Source: Onchidella celtica (taxonomy: Eukaryota > Mollusca > Gastropoda > Systellommatophora > Onchidiidae). Taken from it: a stretch of 64,000 nt of DNA. The stretch spans positions 27,645,312 through 27,709,311 of the forward strand of contig OZ007581.1 of NCBI GenBank assembly GCA_963931925.1, read 5' to 3'. The position numbers and the translations under genes were made by a program. The notes beneath the pieces were generated by a model that had not been told where the DNA came from, searched no databases, and was given only the letters and a program-made list of their open reading frames with translations. Below, piece by piece: positions 43,639 through 55,657 of the stretch; the first letter of the stretch is position 1, and every line of letters begins with the position of its first letter.

Positions 43639-44424
43639 TACAATATCAAAGTCCATGACAGTCTTCTGAAGGTGTCGGAGAACTTCACCTATCTTGGCAG
43701 TACACTGTCTTCCGCGGCTCGTGTTGATACTGAAATTCTCTCAAGAATCAGCAAAGCCAGCTCTGCATTTGGCAGGCTTCGAAAGAGAGTATGGGATGTT
43801 GCCGGCATTCGCACAGACACTAAGCTGAAAGTGTACAATGCTGTGGTCCTTCCCACCCTACTCTATGGGGCTGAAACCTGGACAGTGTACCAATCGCATG
43901 CCAGAAAGCTAAATCACTTTCATCTGGCCTGCCTTAGAAAGATCCTAAGGATCAAATGGCAGGATAAAATTCCAGACACTGAGGTCCTCAATCGTGCCAA
44001 GGAATTGAGCATCTTCTGCCACCTGAAAAAAATTCAGCTACGTTGGGCAGGACATGTTGTCAGAATGCCCGACTCCAGACTCCCTAAGCAAATCTTCTTC
44101 TCTGAGCTCTCCAATGGAACGAGGAATGTTGGGGCCCCAAAGAGACGTTACAAAGACACTCTCAAGCAATCACTGAAGGCCTTTGCCATTGATGTGAGTG
44201 AGTGGGAAAAGCTCTCGTTTGATCGTGCAAATTGGAGGGCGGCCCTTACCAGAGGCAGCAAAGCATGGGAAGCTGACAGAGTCCAGCAGGCTATCAAAAA
44301 AAGAGAACGGCGCAAGAAAAGGCCCAGTGGTACTGAACCAACGGAGTACTCTTGTCATTTATGCGGAAGGGTCTGCAGGGCAAAAATAGGACTTATCAGT
44401 CACATGAGAAGCCATAAGTCATGA
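43639..44424 (+). CDS. Reverse transcriptase C-terminal part with terminal CCHH finger, truncated
   Basis: The open frame begins within the truncated protein, so no true start exists. Residues NFTYLGSTLSS, then TKLKVYNAVVLPTLLYGAET, LRKILRIKWQDKIPDTEVL and LRWAGHVVRMPDSRLPK are the well-known tail of LINE reverse transcriptases, after the catalytic palm. The last 30 residues form a zinc-finger-like C-x2-C-x12-H-x3-H. The frame is intact over 250 codons, suggesting a relatively young insertion. The catalytic YxDD motif lies upstream of the truncation and is missing, so the protein cannot be active. Confidence 0.85.
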   Translation, partial: YNIKVHDSLLKVSENFTYLGSTLSSAARVDTEILSRISKASSAFGRLRKRVWDVAGIRTDTKLKVYNAVVLPTLLYGAETWTVYQSHARKLNHFHLACLRKILRIKWQDKIPDTEVLNRAKELSIFCHLKKIQLRWAGHVVRMPDSRLPKQIFFSELSNGTRNVGAPKRRYKDTLKQSLKAFAIDVSEWEKLSFDRANWRAALTRGSKAWEADRVQQAIKKRERRKKRPSGTEPTEYSCHLCGRVCRAKIGLISHMRSHKS

Positions 44425-44570
44425 AAGAACAGTCTTTCCATTCTGTCCTCTGTGTCCTTTAGTTCTCTTTATTGTCCATGTGTTGAAATTCTCAACAATT
44501 TCTGTTCTTTATTCCTCTGGTGTTGTTAAGGTCATCATCATACCTGATGGACGAACTATTATTATTATAA
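43639..44570 (+). mobile_element. 5'-truncated LINE (non-LTR retrotransposon)
   Basis: Contains the C-terminal reverse-transcriptase coding part (43639-44424), a 146-bp 3' tail and an ATT-type terminal repeat (attattattataata). The truncation point is visible by comparison with the unoccupied duplicate at about 42110. The tail is duplicated in a tiny copy at 15240-15334. A Tigger-type MITE has inserted in the terminal repeat immediately downstream. Confidence 0.85.
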
Positions 44571-44572
44571 TA

Positions 44573-45145
44573 CAGTAGTCTCCATCTAAGAACTCGCCGC
44601 CTTAGAACCCGATCCGCCTTAGAACCCGCTGTTGCCGTGAAACCGAATTTTTTCTCTATAATTTACATGCGTAAGAACCCGCTCTGAAACGAAAAATCCG
44701 CCTAAGAACCTGGCATTGACCGTGAGACAAGCACACTTTTATGTAAAATTTCGATATCAAACACAAAATTCTCTTTCAAGTTGACGGAATACAACAAAGC
44801 CTCACAGTACAGTGAAAGAGAACAGGTGGAGGGAAGGTAGGTGGAGGCGAACCGCACAAAGGATGGAGCCCAGTTACGTCTTTCTTGTGCAAGCAGGCCA
44901 CTCCTAGACTAAATTAGCATAGTCATTACCTAACATCTATTGTTGTCTGACTCGAGGGGCAGAATTTTATACGTAATTGACCACGCGCTTGGTTTGCGTG
45001 GCACATGTACATGTACTGAGGGCTGTATGTGGTTATTACACATGGTATCACTAGGCCTCTTGTTGTATCCGCCTAAGAGCCCGGTCCGCCTAAGAACCCG
45101 CTTTTTCTGTCTCCCGTTGACCGGGTTCTTAGGCAGAGACTACTG
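44573..45145. mobile_element. pogo/Tigger-type MITE, family T2, copy 1
   Basis: CAGTAGTCTCCATCTAAGAA at the left, complement of CAGTAGTCTCTGCCTAAGAA at the right, TA at 44571-44572 and 45146-45147. Subterminal TAAGAACCCG words occur near both ends. It is nested in the LINE tail. Copy 2 at 55658 carries an additional ~260 bp in the right half. Confidence 0.9.
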
Positions 45146-45298
45146 TATAGCGAAAAAAAAATAATTTTGTGGCATAGTCCAAATGATTATAAATTTTGTT
45201 TGCCTTCTTAGAGCCCTTTCTTTTTGTGTATATATGTGTGTCAAGTCTCATATTTCGTATTCTGATTGGATGGCATTTTGTAAAACTTTGCTTCTTAA

Positions 45299-46418
45299 CC
45301 CTCGTCCCACGTTCAGTGAACTCGTCCACGTAACGCCCCGTGCGGGGATAGCCAGCGGCCAGTCAGGCGATCGTTCGCGTGTTGCCGATAACCTCGGCGG
45401 TCGACTCAATCGGGTCCTTGTGAACACGTGTATCGCGTATACTTCAGGACGCAATAACAACAATAGTGGTGGATAAATCGTAAGGGACCCCTATGATATT
45501 TGGATAAAGTACTTGTGATGATATGCAGTTGGTTTTATTGTGAAACGGAAGGCCCCAAATCAAGAATTTTCTGCATGTATATGCCGTTTAACATACATTT
45601 TATCATTTTCCAAAGACCTCTGCGCTTTTTCTGTCCCTATGTCAGGCCATCCAGGTGAACAAATTATTTTTTAAGCCATTCGCTTAATTTACTAACCACA
45701 TGTATCGTGATATTGCCTTCTCCCTCCTCTACTATGTAAAGCGTCCACTTACTATAATGTTAGTTTTAGCGAGAGATTTGATTTCCAGTTCCAGGTCGTA
45801 TAGCACATACATGTACTGAAAAGCGGTTTAATCAAAGGAACACAATATCTCTCTAATTACCACATCAAATAAAGACAACGACGAACAACAAAGTCGGTCA
45901 TTTTCTCCCAGTTTTCCCTCATGAAAAACCTACTGACAGACGCCTTTATGCAGCATGCCCTAATATTACATCGGAATTCATAATTACAGACGAAGAACGG
46001 CGTCTCAAATACGCACATGGCCCCTTTCTTCTCATTTCACATGTAGACGACAGCCAGCATCAAAGTAAAAGTTTCCCCAAGATTTTCCCCAGTTCAAACT
46101 TCAGACCGTCAGTACTATTACACGAGTATGAAGAATAGTTGCATCGTAATAAACGTAATCGGACGATACCATTTTGTTAGATATAGTAGGGGTGACAGGA
46201 TAGATAAACACACGAAAATTGTGTGGAAAAAATGTGAAAAAACAACAACAACGACAGCCTTGGCAACCGAATAAACAAAGCGCGAGGCGCACCATTGTTA
46301 TACAAAAATGTGGCCTCCCGCAGGACCCGCGGTTAAGCATGTCGGACAAAATAATGGCCTCCCGTGTCTCGCGTGTTGCGCGGGGAGGCCAATATAGTGG
46401 CCTCCCGCAGGACTAGGG
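45299..46418 (-). mobile_element. piggyBac-type non-autonomous element, inverted complete copy
   Basis: TTAA at 45295-45298 and 46419-46422. Reverse complement of 8367-9495. The GTCCTGCGGGAGGCCAC motif occurs twice near its 5' end (plus-strand 46309-46325 and 46400-46416), a subterminal repeat. No transposase. Confidence 0.88.
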
Positions 46419-46424
46419 TTAATA

Positions 46425-47160
46425 TCATTATCATGAGACTTTGTAAAGCTCGGCACTTAAATACAATCGACTACCTGAAATAAGATTGATTGACAGAAAG
46501 ATTTTAGAAAAAAATATCTTATAAACCTGAAATTTAGAGCAAATAGGGCTCCACTAATTTTATAGACATATTTCCACTCAAAATATCAAAGTGATTGAGA
46601 AATTTCTTTCTAGAAGGTAGGAATTAATTCTACACTGCAGCATATCAAAGTCAACTAATTTATTTTGTCAAGGGAGGACAAATTTACTGCTACTAAAATT
46701 CATCACTTGATCCGCTTAGCAATATTTATTTTGTTGCAGTGTATCTTCACCCATGCATATTTTATAGCTGTACATTTGTCTCTGCCTCTCTAGTGGTGTT
46801 CTATGTGCTGTTTCAGTTTTGACCCCCATCATTGTATAATGCCCCCCTGCTTGACAACAGTAAGTAAACTTATTGAAGAACTGGTTTATCTGGCCTGGTT
46901 GACTGTTCTAATCTCATACATATCATCACCATCAGCACCTTGCTTTCCTTGTCGAGTGTTGTTAATGTTAGGGGCGCATATTCCAACTACAAAACCAAAT
47001 AGAGAAAACTTGTTTTCACTGTTCAGCAATGGCTTATAATGGAAAATACCACGCACCCCTGACAACAGCCTTCTTTGTTTGGCTTTTTGTTCTTTTGTTT
47101 CTTTATCTTGACTTTCTCCTTGTTTTTCATGCAGCTTTATTCTTGACATTGACTTATGAG
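46425..47160. other. No gene seen
   Basis: AT-rich. Overlapping opposite-strand ORFs at 46803-47149 have no family features. I see no terminal-repeat pair. Confidence 0.5.
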
Positions 47161-47178
47161 CTGCGTTCTAAGGGTACC

Positions 47179-47282
47179 TGTACTGATATTGGAATTGAGT
47201 CACACAATGCAACTTGACTGGCAGACAACACGTCTTTTAAGGTCACTACTAGAATAGGCCCTATAGATCCTGAACAAACGCA
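47179..47282 (+). repeat. 5' LTR, with internal deletion
   Basis: Aligns with the 3' LTR except for about 60 bp missing after acacaatgcaactt. It ends gaacaaacgca immediately before tggtgttagtag. The deleted part might include promoter sequence. Confidence 0.85.
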
Positions 47283-47695
47283 TGGTGTTAGTAGTGAAAA
47301 CTGACAAAAATTTAAGCATCTTCTAAGACATCTAGACGAACAATAGATCTATATTTTAAAGCCTTAAAGTGGATTAAATGGATCCCGAACGACGTGTTGT
47401 GTTAACCTTGGATTTTTACCCACTGTGCTGTGTGAACTGTGACTGTGTTAGCTTTACCGCTTAGCAGATCTAATCTAGAACTAGATCTAGACCCTAACCA
47501 CTAACTCTAGCATAACAGATCTAGACCAAGAACTGTTCGAGTACTGTTAAAGTGATATAAACTATGATCTAGACATTATAGATCTAATCTAGATTTACCA
47601 TCTGTTTTGATGAAATTTGGAAGGTTTCCCACCCGTGACCTGCAAATTTAAGACACTTACAGTCAAAATAACAGTAACATTTAGAAACAAGAACA

Positions 47696-48947
47696 ATGCC
47701 TAAACTCAATCCCCCGGAACCTATAGATTTCCAGCATCCAAAGTGGAAAGAATGGAGGACAAGATTTAACAGATACAGAACAGCCAGTAAATTATCAAAA
47801 GACAAGTCCAAATTGCGACACTAGTCTACTCGATGGGCAAAGAAGCCAAAGATATTTTTGCCAGTTTCACATTCGAAAATGAAGGACAGAAAAATTATTA
47901 CGATTGCGTTTTACAAAAGTTTGAAGAACACTTCATCCCAAAACGGAACATAATTTGGGAGAGATTGATTTTTCACAAACGTATCCAAGAAGACGGTGAA
48001 ACAGTTGAAGAATTTATTAGAATTCTTGACAAGCTTGCAGAATATCGTGAATTTGCGGATAGAGACACCCAGATAAGAGACCGATTGCTCCTAGACTAAA
48101 AGACAAATCAGTATGTCAGAAACTACAATTAAAAGAAGACTTGACATTAGAAAAGGCCAAAGAAATTGCTCTTAATCATGAACTGATCAAGACACAAAAT
48201 GGAGCAAGTGCACAAGTAGATGCAGTAAAAATGAAAAAAGGGAAAGAAACGCCTCACAAATGGAAGAAGTACAAAGACCCAAAACCTGAAGCAAGATTTA
48301 GCTTTAATGACAGGAAGTATCAAGGTCAAGCCAGTGGTCACTCATCAAAAGAATGCACTAAATGTGGACAAACTCATGCCTGGGGTAAATGTCCTGCATT
48401 TGGCAAGAAATGTTATAACTGTCAAAAACAGCATCACTACCCATCAATATGTCAACTGGGTGGACAACCCAAAAGACCAAGTTCAAGTACTCCAAAAAAA
48501 GTCCATGAAGTAGATTTGAGGCGGGGTCAGGAAGAACTTGAGGATTGTTCAGATTACTTTATTGGATCCATCGTTTCAAACGTTCCACCCTGGACTACCA
48601 ATGTTGAAATTTTGGGGAAAATGATAGAATTCAAGAAAACCAAAGCGAGTTGCAAAGAAAATGATGCTATCTCTACTGAGTTCCAGGAGGAGTTCAGTAT
48701 GATATCAGATCATGCTACAGATGTCGAGACAGAAACCACAGAGGATCAGACAGATCATAAGATTACTCTGGACAATTCAAAAGAGGCAGGAGGAGATAAA
48801 ACAGCCAGCCCTTCTGAAACAAACAAGACGAGTCATAGTTTGAGTCCTGCAAAAGCACACCCTGCGACAAGTTCGTCCAAGGGAATTGGCCTGAGAAGAT
48901 CCAATCGACAGGCCAAGACACCCAAGTGCCTCATATGTGAATACTAA
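47696..48947 (+). pseudogene. gag-like pseudogene fused to the end of pol
   Basis: The N-terminal part is a Ty3-type capsid (MPKLNPPEPIDFQHPKWKEW, then FTFENEGQKNYYDCVLQKFE and HFIPKRNIIWERL), followed by two zinc knuckles (C-x2-C-x3-H-x4-C and C-x2-C-x4-H-x5-C spacing, about 48356-48465). Reading shifts frame near 47808 and again near 48095; I leave these breaks as they are. After the knuckles the frame reaches WTTNVEILGKMIEF, where a protease DTG would be expected, then changes to acidic sequence and ends RRSNRQAKTP, typical of the pol C-terminus. A large deletion therefore joined protease start to pol end. Confidence 0.8.
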
Positions 48948-49147
48948 TGTGGCTTTCAAGGTGCCGCCATAAAGGATATAATGGTAGTACTTAGCCTATT
49001 GTAAATAGTTATGAAACTGTTTGAAGTTTGTGCTACTTACCTTGTTTCAGTAAAGTATATTGTTCAAGTGTTAAGAGAATTCCTACAGTAAGCAAGGAGC
49101 ATACTGGATCTACAATATAATTTCAAAGTTCTTCAGAAGGAGGGAGA

Positions 49148-49310
49148 TGTACTGATATTGGAATTGAGTCACACAATGCAACTTGTCAACTAGTGTAAAC
49201 CTGGCAATGAAAAGTACCAACGGCAAGCGCTTGATCATCAACATGGCTGGCAGACAACATGTCTTTTAAGGTCACTACTAGAGTACGCCCTATAGATCCT
49301 TAACAACGCA
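49148..49310 (+). repeat. 3' LTR
   Basis: 163 bp, TG...CA, preceded by a polypurine tract and followed by the GTACC target duplication. It is the full-length version of the LTR in this element. Confidence 0.88.
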
Positions 49311-49315
49311 GTACC

Positions 49316-49951
49316 CACAGAAAGGCCACTGAATTCTGTCACTGAGCCACTAGGTGCTCCAGGTGAGAAGAATTGTACTACATAATTTCAACAACTGCAC
49401 GTAGAGCCCACCTACGTTCAGTCCGTTTCAGGACTTTTTTTATCGGAATCCAAAATACATTCTTATTGCACCGATAGATACCGATCCGGTGACACGGTGA
49501 CGGGCAAGATCGTCGGGCGACAGGAAGGTGTGATGAGTCATACTCATTTACGGCAAGCGGGGCGATTTTCTACTGGCCAAACCACATCTGTACGAGATGA
49601 TAGAGGAAATTTGATTGAAGATTTGGATTCAGCGGCCTCAAATTAACAAAGTCTTCGAGCAGAATTTGTTTGTTTTGAAAGAGAACAATTTTTTAAAATT
49701 TTTAATCATTTTAAAGACATGATAATTAACAATGTTTAATTAAAGCAAGCATCTGGTCAGCTCAGTTTCACTCTGCACAGGTCCACGTGGTGCAGTGTGT
49801 AGTGGGAACAGACAAAAAGTACAAATAAAACCTACCGAGCACAGTGCACCGAAATTCTATGCGGCCTTTATGTGAAGCATAGGCGCTCTAGGTGGTAACC
49901 CGAAGCTCTGACCTATAGGCGCCGACTTAATAGGTGGCCTTTCTATGATTA
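49316..49951. mobile_element. Remainder of GGGTA...TACCC-type element split by the LTR retrotransposon
   Basis: 49316-49435 continues the left arm seen at 12785-12905 (cacagaaaggccactgaatt, gtgagaagaattg, caacaactgcac). The missing first seven bases, GGGTACC, are left of the LTR element at 47172-47178. A right terminus aggtggcctttctatgatta-CCC is at about 49933-49951, so the original transposon probably spanned this interval. The same right end starts block C copy 1. Confidence 0.65.
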
Positions 49952-52640
49952 CCCTATGACTCCATGTCTGGAACTTGCAGATGATAATTATCCGCATTTG
50001 TGAAACATTCTATGATTTATTCATTTGTTTAAATTTCTATCCTGTTACATTTATTTTCCTGAAGAAGGTCAGTAGATGAAAGCTTGATTTGTCTTTCCTT
50101 TTCCTTTGTGTTTTAATGTATCATTTGTGTATTACTATTAGTTCTTATGTGAGGTTTTTTGCTTTCTTGCCACATTTTGACTTTGCCTTATTCTTCTGCA
50201 GCTCTAAGTAGAGCTTTTTGTTCAGCTCTTTAAAGGGCTGTTTTTGGCTGGCCTCAAAAGGGACAGTCAGAAGTAGTGAGCTTCTCTTCATCAGGTTTCA
50301 AGCAAATATTTTCCATGTACTTTTCAGCTGTGTTTTGGCTCCCGTGGGATGTATTGTTGGGACTGTGCAGGAGATATTACAGCAACTTCTGACACCCATT
50401 CATTCCCCATTCAGCACCAGAGACAGATACATGGTCTGACCCTGACCAAGCCTCCCTCAAAGACAGCAATGGCGAGCACATTAAGGAGAATATCCTGGAA
50501 CCCAAGGTGATGACATCAGCAGCTCTTCATCCAATGGAAATCTCATGCAGGAAACAAGGTCAAGAGTGACAAGCAGTGGCAAAAGTCTTGGACCGTCTGT
50601 TTCTGTTTCTATTTATATTTGCATTAATCTTTTGCAGCACTGGGCTTCTGAGTTACAGTGAGTTATGACACAAAAAATGTCTGCGTTTTCATAAATCATA
50701 GTCAATAGTTGGGCTCTTGGTAATTTCCTCATTCATAATACTTTTATGCGTCTGTTACTGTTGTATGTTTCAAGTATAATTATATTCATTCTGTGGCCAT
50801 TTCTTCATTATGAAAAGTAACTTTTCTATGTAGAATCAAACATTGAAATTAATTTGAATGTCTTGTTTGCCTCTTTCATGTCTTTGGTATGTACTTAAAA
50901 TTGTAAAAACATGTCTGTCATAGCATTGCACTGTGTTGAATGCTGCAGACATTAATAATAAAGTGCAATCCTAATATCTCGACATCAGTAGGGCAGTCTG
51001 CTATGTGTCGAGTAAAGAGAGAGTCGAAATAGAAGATTCGTGGTGGGAGAGAAAAAAAAAGGGGGGGGGGGGGAGATCAAACATTACTATTACTGGAAAT
51101 GTGTCCAATAAATAATGCAGTTATGTCCCTTTTTCTTTCAATTATCGGCATACTATTACTATCACTACCCGTTCCTCCAATATCATTGTTGTGTGACGGA
51201 GTTTCGTGGCAAAGATTTGCCAATATTGGAGAAATTCTGTAATTATACATCGAATGCGCAGTGTTCTACTATTTCTTTTTAACCTCCGCCTGACTGTTTC
51301 TTCAGAAGAAGTGATAATACTGATACACACACAGTATGGCAGTTAACCAAGAGATCTAGGTCAAGGCCTAGTATCATCGGCAAACAAATATTTTGTGAAA
51401 AAAAACAACTCAGTCCGTAGTACTCTGTACTTTTACTGCCGTGCGCTTATGCCTTATGCATGGCACTCCACACTCGCGTTACTGAAGCCAAGGGTCATCC
51501 TCTGTGTCCACACACCTCTTCTCTTACCCCTCCCCGCCACGCCAGCACCGCAAAAAGACATAAAGCTCGAGGTCTTATATGTGGGGAGTTGCGCGGGCAT
51601 TTTTCAGTAGCACAGTAGTAGATCTAGTGCACTTATTGTGCTCTGGTTGGGGAGAAATGTGTTGATATAAGAGGAAAGAATGGAACAACACGTCGAGTTA
51701 CGGGGAAATATTTAGTAGGATTAAAGAAGGAATAGGTTGGGACTTCAAAATTGTGTCGAGTTACCCAGAATGTCGACAAAAGCCATGTCGAGATAACTGG
51801 ATTGGACTGTACATGTATTCTATTAATTAAGTGTTCTGTATATAACTAAATTGCAGCAAATATTATGAATTGGAATAGCCTTGCTGATTTTAGACAAAAT
51901 GAATCCATTCCCGCCTGATGGGCCCCAATGCGACACATTTGCATCTGTCTAATATGACTACATCTGACCATGCTCGTATCAGCCCAATTCACCCGAATAC
52001 ATCTATCAGTGTGCTATTTATAAAGTCTTTTAGCAGCCTGATTTCGTTGGCAGCCTGATTTAGAGGTATAGTCACGTTAGAAACGAGATGTCCACTCTTC
52101 AGTTAAAAATAAAAATGGATGCATCTAGCTTGTGACCTTTTTTGTCAGTAAGTTTTGAAATCACAGAATATCGGAAGTGCAAACAGTGTTGATGTTTCTA
52201 CATCAAATGCACTGGTTGCTCCCTTTATAATATTCGTATACAAGATAATAGCTGTTATAGCAAATTAATATCACGAGGACTCAAAACGATGACTTTTTGG
52301 GACAATACATGCAGAAAAACTGAACAAAATGGTACTTTTTGAGTTGAAACTTTGTTTTATTGCAATAAATTTCAATTCAACTCATAGACATATATATAAT
52401 ATTTCCTGAAAGGGCTTTCATATATCTACATCTTTGTACCATTTTTATTACGTGCACAAAAATTTCTTTAAAAATATCAGTCGTCAGGCAATCGGAGTTA
52501 TTTTTCTTTGCTTAGGCATCTGGGCATGACAAATGGAGAAGCATTGGACTTGCATTTTTTTCCCAGCTTTAGACAGGAGAGGGTTAAGAAACAAAAAATG
52601 AAAATAATTGACATTTGGGGTAAAATCAGTTACCAGGACT
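49858..52640 (+). repeat. Duplicated block C, copy 2
   Basis: Partner of 22780-25510, with the T1 MITE at the same site and the exon-like island frameshifted by a 2-bp loss near 50393. Numerous small indels separate the copies. Poly-G at 51060-51073. Confidence 0.85.
50960..51809 (-). mobile_element. pogo/Tigger-type MITE, family T1, copy 4 (inverted)
   Basis: AGTGCAATCCTAATATCTCG at the left (first base changed) and the complement of CAGTCCAATCCAGTTATCTC at the right, followed by TA. It is orthologous to 23885-24635 within block C. The longer interior keeps a segment missing from copy 3. Confidence 0.8.
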
Positions 52641-52644
52641 GCAA

Positions 52645-53260
52645 CTGGGGGGGTGAAACGAATTATGAAGCAGAAATGTAAAAGCTTGACTTGAAATGTG
52701 TTTTAGGCAATGCCCTGCCACAAAATCACATGAGATGGTGACAGTTCCCAATAACTATGGTAACAAAAATAGGAAAAATACATTTTTATATTTATGGTCA
52801 ACTACATTCAAAGCCCCATTGAAAGATCTTGGTTTCTTACACCTAAGCTGAAAAATAATCAAACAGCAAATATTTCAAAAATTCCTCTTAACTAGACCTG
52901 TTGTGCTGAAAATATAATAAGTTCTTTGGTTCTCCTGAACAATAGCTAAATCTGTTTACAGTCTTAGGGAATAGTGATGAGATGGTCACAGTTATTTGCA
53001 TTGCATCAGTAGCCATTTTACTTTAGGCACAGTCTGAAAGCTTCTTCTTGTGGTGTCACCTTCACAAAACAAACTGCCATTGGACAAACCGATGTATTGT
53101 AAGTTTGAAGAGTATTTAATTTTGCTGCAAAGGTATAGTTTTTATAGATCCTTGCCCACATTTTGCCCCAAATAAAATGGCATTGAATGCCTCCTTACAG
53201 TTTGAGTTTGAGTTTGGCTGCACGTCGACACAACAGCGGTCGCATTGTGCTAGAAAGAAA
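52645..53260. other. No gene seen
   Basis: AT-rich, ending with a short (GAGTTT)n-like run (agtttgagtttgagtttgg) at 53199-53217. Confidence 0.5.
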
Positions 53261-53267
53261 CGACAGA

Positions 53268-54030
53268 CATGTGTTTCTCAATGTGGGGCATGGCAATAGT
53301 TAAGAGGGGTGTGAAGCTTCAGAATGTGGCGTCGAGATTTTTCAGAGAAATCTTAATTACACAGCATGTTTTAACTGTACAGATAACCTGTTTGCTTGTT
53401 TGACATGGTGACTTATGGCCCAAAAATATGAAATTGGCCCCTTGAATCAAACAAATCTGCAGCCAGCATCAAGAACAAGGCTCACCAGGGCTGTCAGAGT
53501 TCCGCGGATACGAGAAAATCCGGGATTGAGAAAGGTCCGGTCATCCGCGTTGAAATGTCAGTTTCTTTGCTATCCATCTACAGCCAGGTACATTGTATCG
53601 TGAACAGAACTGTAATCAAGGGATTTTAAAATAACCCGTTCATCTACAAAACAGCAAGAATTTTTCAAGTCAAACAGGGAAGTTGTTTGGTTTTACATAC
53701 TCATGTCATGAGAGGAAGTCATCAGCATTGGACAGAAGTCGATCGCGCTTGCGTGAACAGCATTCTGCTAGGCCGAAGTTCAGGGGTTGGCATCATTATC
53801 CACTGACAGCCCTGGCTTCCATTGAAATATTAAACAGGTGAATAAAACTTGAAATAAAGTTTTAATCAAAACTTCTTGGGATGTATTCATACTGAATATA
53901 TTTATAAATATTTTTTCTATCTTTTTCTATGTACTGTATACTAACTTTGTCCGATCACATTTTGGGGTGCACATTTTTTTAAAAATTGAAGTGGCGCGTG
54001 GGACAAAAAAGGTTGAGAAACACTGCCATG
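53268..54030. mobile_element. hAT-like MITE with nested second MITE
   Basis: GACAGA at 53262-53267 and 54031-54036 is a perfect target duplication. Ends are CATGTGTTTCTCAATG and the complement of CATGGCAGTGTTTCTCAACC; the GTTTCTCAACC motif is common at hAT-type termini. It contains the separate element 53486-53814. No transposase. Confidence 0.7.
53486..53814. mobile_element. hAT-like MITE nested in 53268-54030
   Basis: Termini CAGGGCTGTCAGAGTT and the complement of CAGGGCTGTCAGTGGA share 13 bp. The flanks ggctcac and ggcttcc are too different to be a secure target duplication. Confidence 0.7.
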
Positions 54031-54039
54031 GACAGACTA

Positions 54040-54710
54040 TAGCAGAATGTGGAACAGAAGGAGATCTTACCAGAAGTGCCTACTGAGTACTCGTGGCCTA
54101 CTTACAATTACATGTAACAATTCACCATGCACATGTAAAAGAGGTGCTGTGTCTCTGGTATTCTTCTGGTGCATCTTCGTGGTCTTAGGTTTAACGGCAC
54201 ATCAGAGTTCATAACAGCTTACATAATATTATATAAAGAACTAAAGAAGACAACAAAGAACAACAAAAGGAATCTACTAAATTTCATGACACATTACTGA
54301 TGCAGTACATTTTGCTCTGTTTTGTATATTTCCTGCTGACTGGTGCTGCACTGAGGCGACGACATGTCTGCTCCAGCTGTAATTGGGCTGCCATGACCCT
54401 ATGGCAAAATTTCCCAAATGGGATTAAAGAAGTATACAAATACAAATATGTATTCAAATCACAACATGTTTCTAGCCTGACAGGGTGAAGGAAAATGATA
54501 AATGCCAATAAAATACATGTACATGTACATTGATGACCATACTAAAACAAGAAAATGTATGACGAATGTATGAATTAACAAACACAGGGCAATATACATA
54601 TACGTATGTTCTACAGGACTTGAAAGTAGATCATTATTCATTTTCAGATGCATACATAATCTCTGCCTGATAAGAATACTTTTAATTTTTATATGCGAAT
54701 GATCTTTGTA

Positions 54711-54762
<52 letters not shown>

Positions 54763-55650
54763 TATTAAAAAAGGACAAAGTTATCCATTGTTTATAAGAA
54801 CTAAGCAACTGTTTATAAAGCACATTGAGCAAGTGGAATGTATTGCAAAATTCTCAAATAACTTGAATAACAACATAGAGATGCAAGACCTCCAAGAAAA
54901 CAGTTCTCCTTGATCAGTGGTCCGAAACAGATACTCAACATTCTGCGACCTTAGTTCTTGTTTGTTCCAATTCCACTTTTTGCACAACTGAGAAATTTAA
55001 AGGTAAACGTTCATGGCTTTAGTATCATGATAAGGAGTTGGAATAAATCGGGACTGTGAAGCAGTTTGAGAAGTGCCACTGCGCATTTTAAACAAGAGCC
55101 AAAGTATGCCTTTGTTATACTTCTTCCACGTATTAAAAGATCTCCAGTTTTTTCAAAAAATGGATATAGCACAAACAGGACCTAAGGTTGCGATTTGGCA
55201 TCCAAAATCAACCTGTATTGAAAGTTCAAAGATGTCATTCTGAAATTCTCAAAATGGAGGACTTCTGACTGAAATTTTCAAAAAGGCCTCATTTAACAAC
55301 TACCAGTAACCACTAGCCTCAGCTAATGTTGTTTTTTTTTTGCAAGCAATATAATTCCTGAATACATTGAAAAGGTATAAAATTTTAAAAAGGGAAATCA
55401 ACATTATGCATAGAGATCTTTCCTTTAGGAGGATTGCTGCTCTATGCATTTACACCTGAGCAAACATTATGTTGTACATAAATTATTAATAAATACATGG
55501 CACACACATTACCGTATATGAACTATTAACTCTTTCTAAACTATCTACCAGAGTATTGGCTTCTGCGTGATTGTCGTTCTTATCATCTGTTAACCTAAAG
55601 GCACTTTGTACCATAAAAATAGGTTCTAAAAGCATGGAAATCTTTCTCTT
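54040..55650. other. No gene seen; (TA)n microsatellite
   Basis: A (TA)n run of about 38 bp lies at 54719-54756, and acatgtacatgtaca at 54517-54530. Small ORFs overlap on opposite strands (54300-54508) and are not gene-like. Confidence 0.55.
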
Positions 55651-55657
55651 TGTTGTA

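Larger units (their letters stand above)
47179..49310 (+). mobile_element. Ty3-type LTR retrotransposon, complete ends, internally deleted
   Basis: Both LTRs (47179-47282 and 49148-49310) start TGTACTGATATTGG and end with CA. GTACC is duplicated at 47174-47178 and 49311-49315. A TGG-starting primer-site region follows the 5' LTR and a purine tract (agaaggagggaga) precedes the 3' LTR. The interior has a decayed gag and only remnants of pol; protease active site, reverse transcriptase, RNase H and integrase are absent. It sits inside the terminal repeat of an older DNA transposon (GGGTACC / CACAGAAAGG). Confidence 0.88.
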
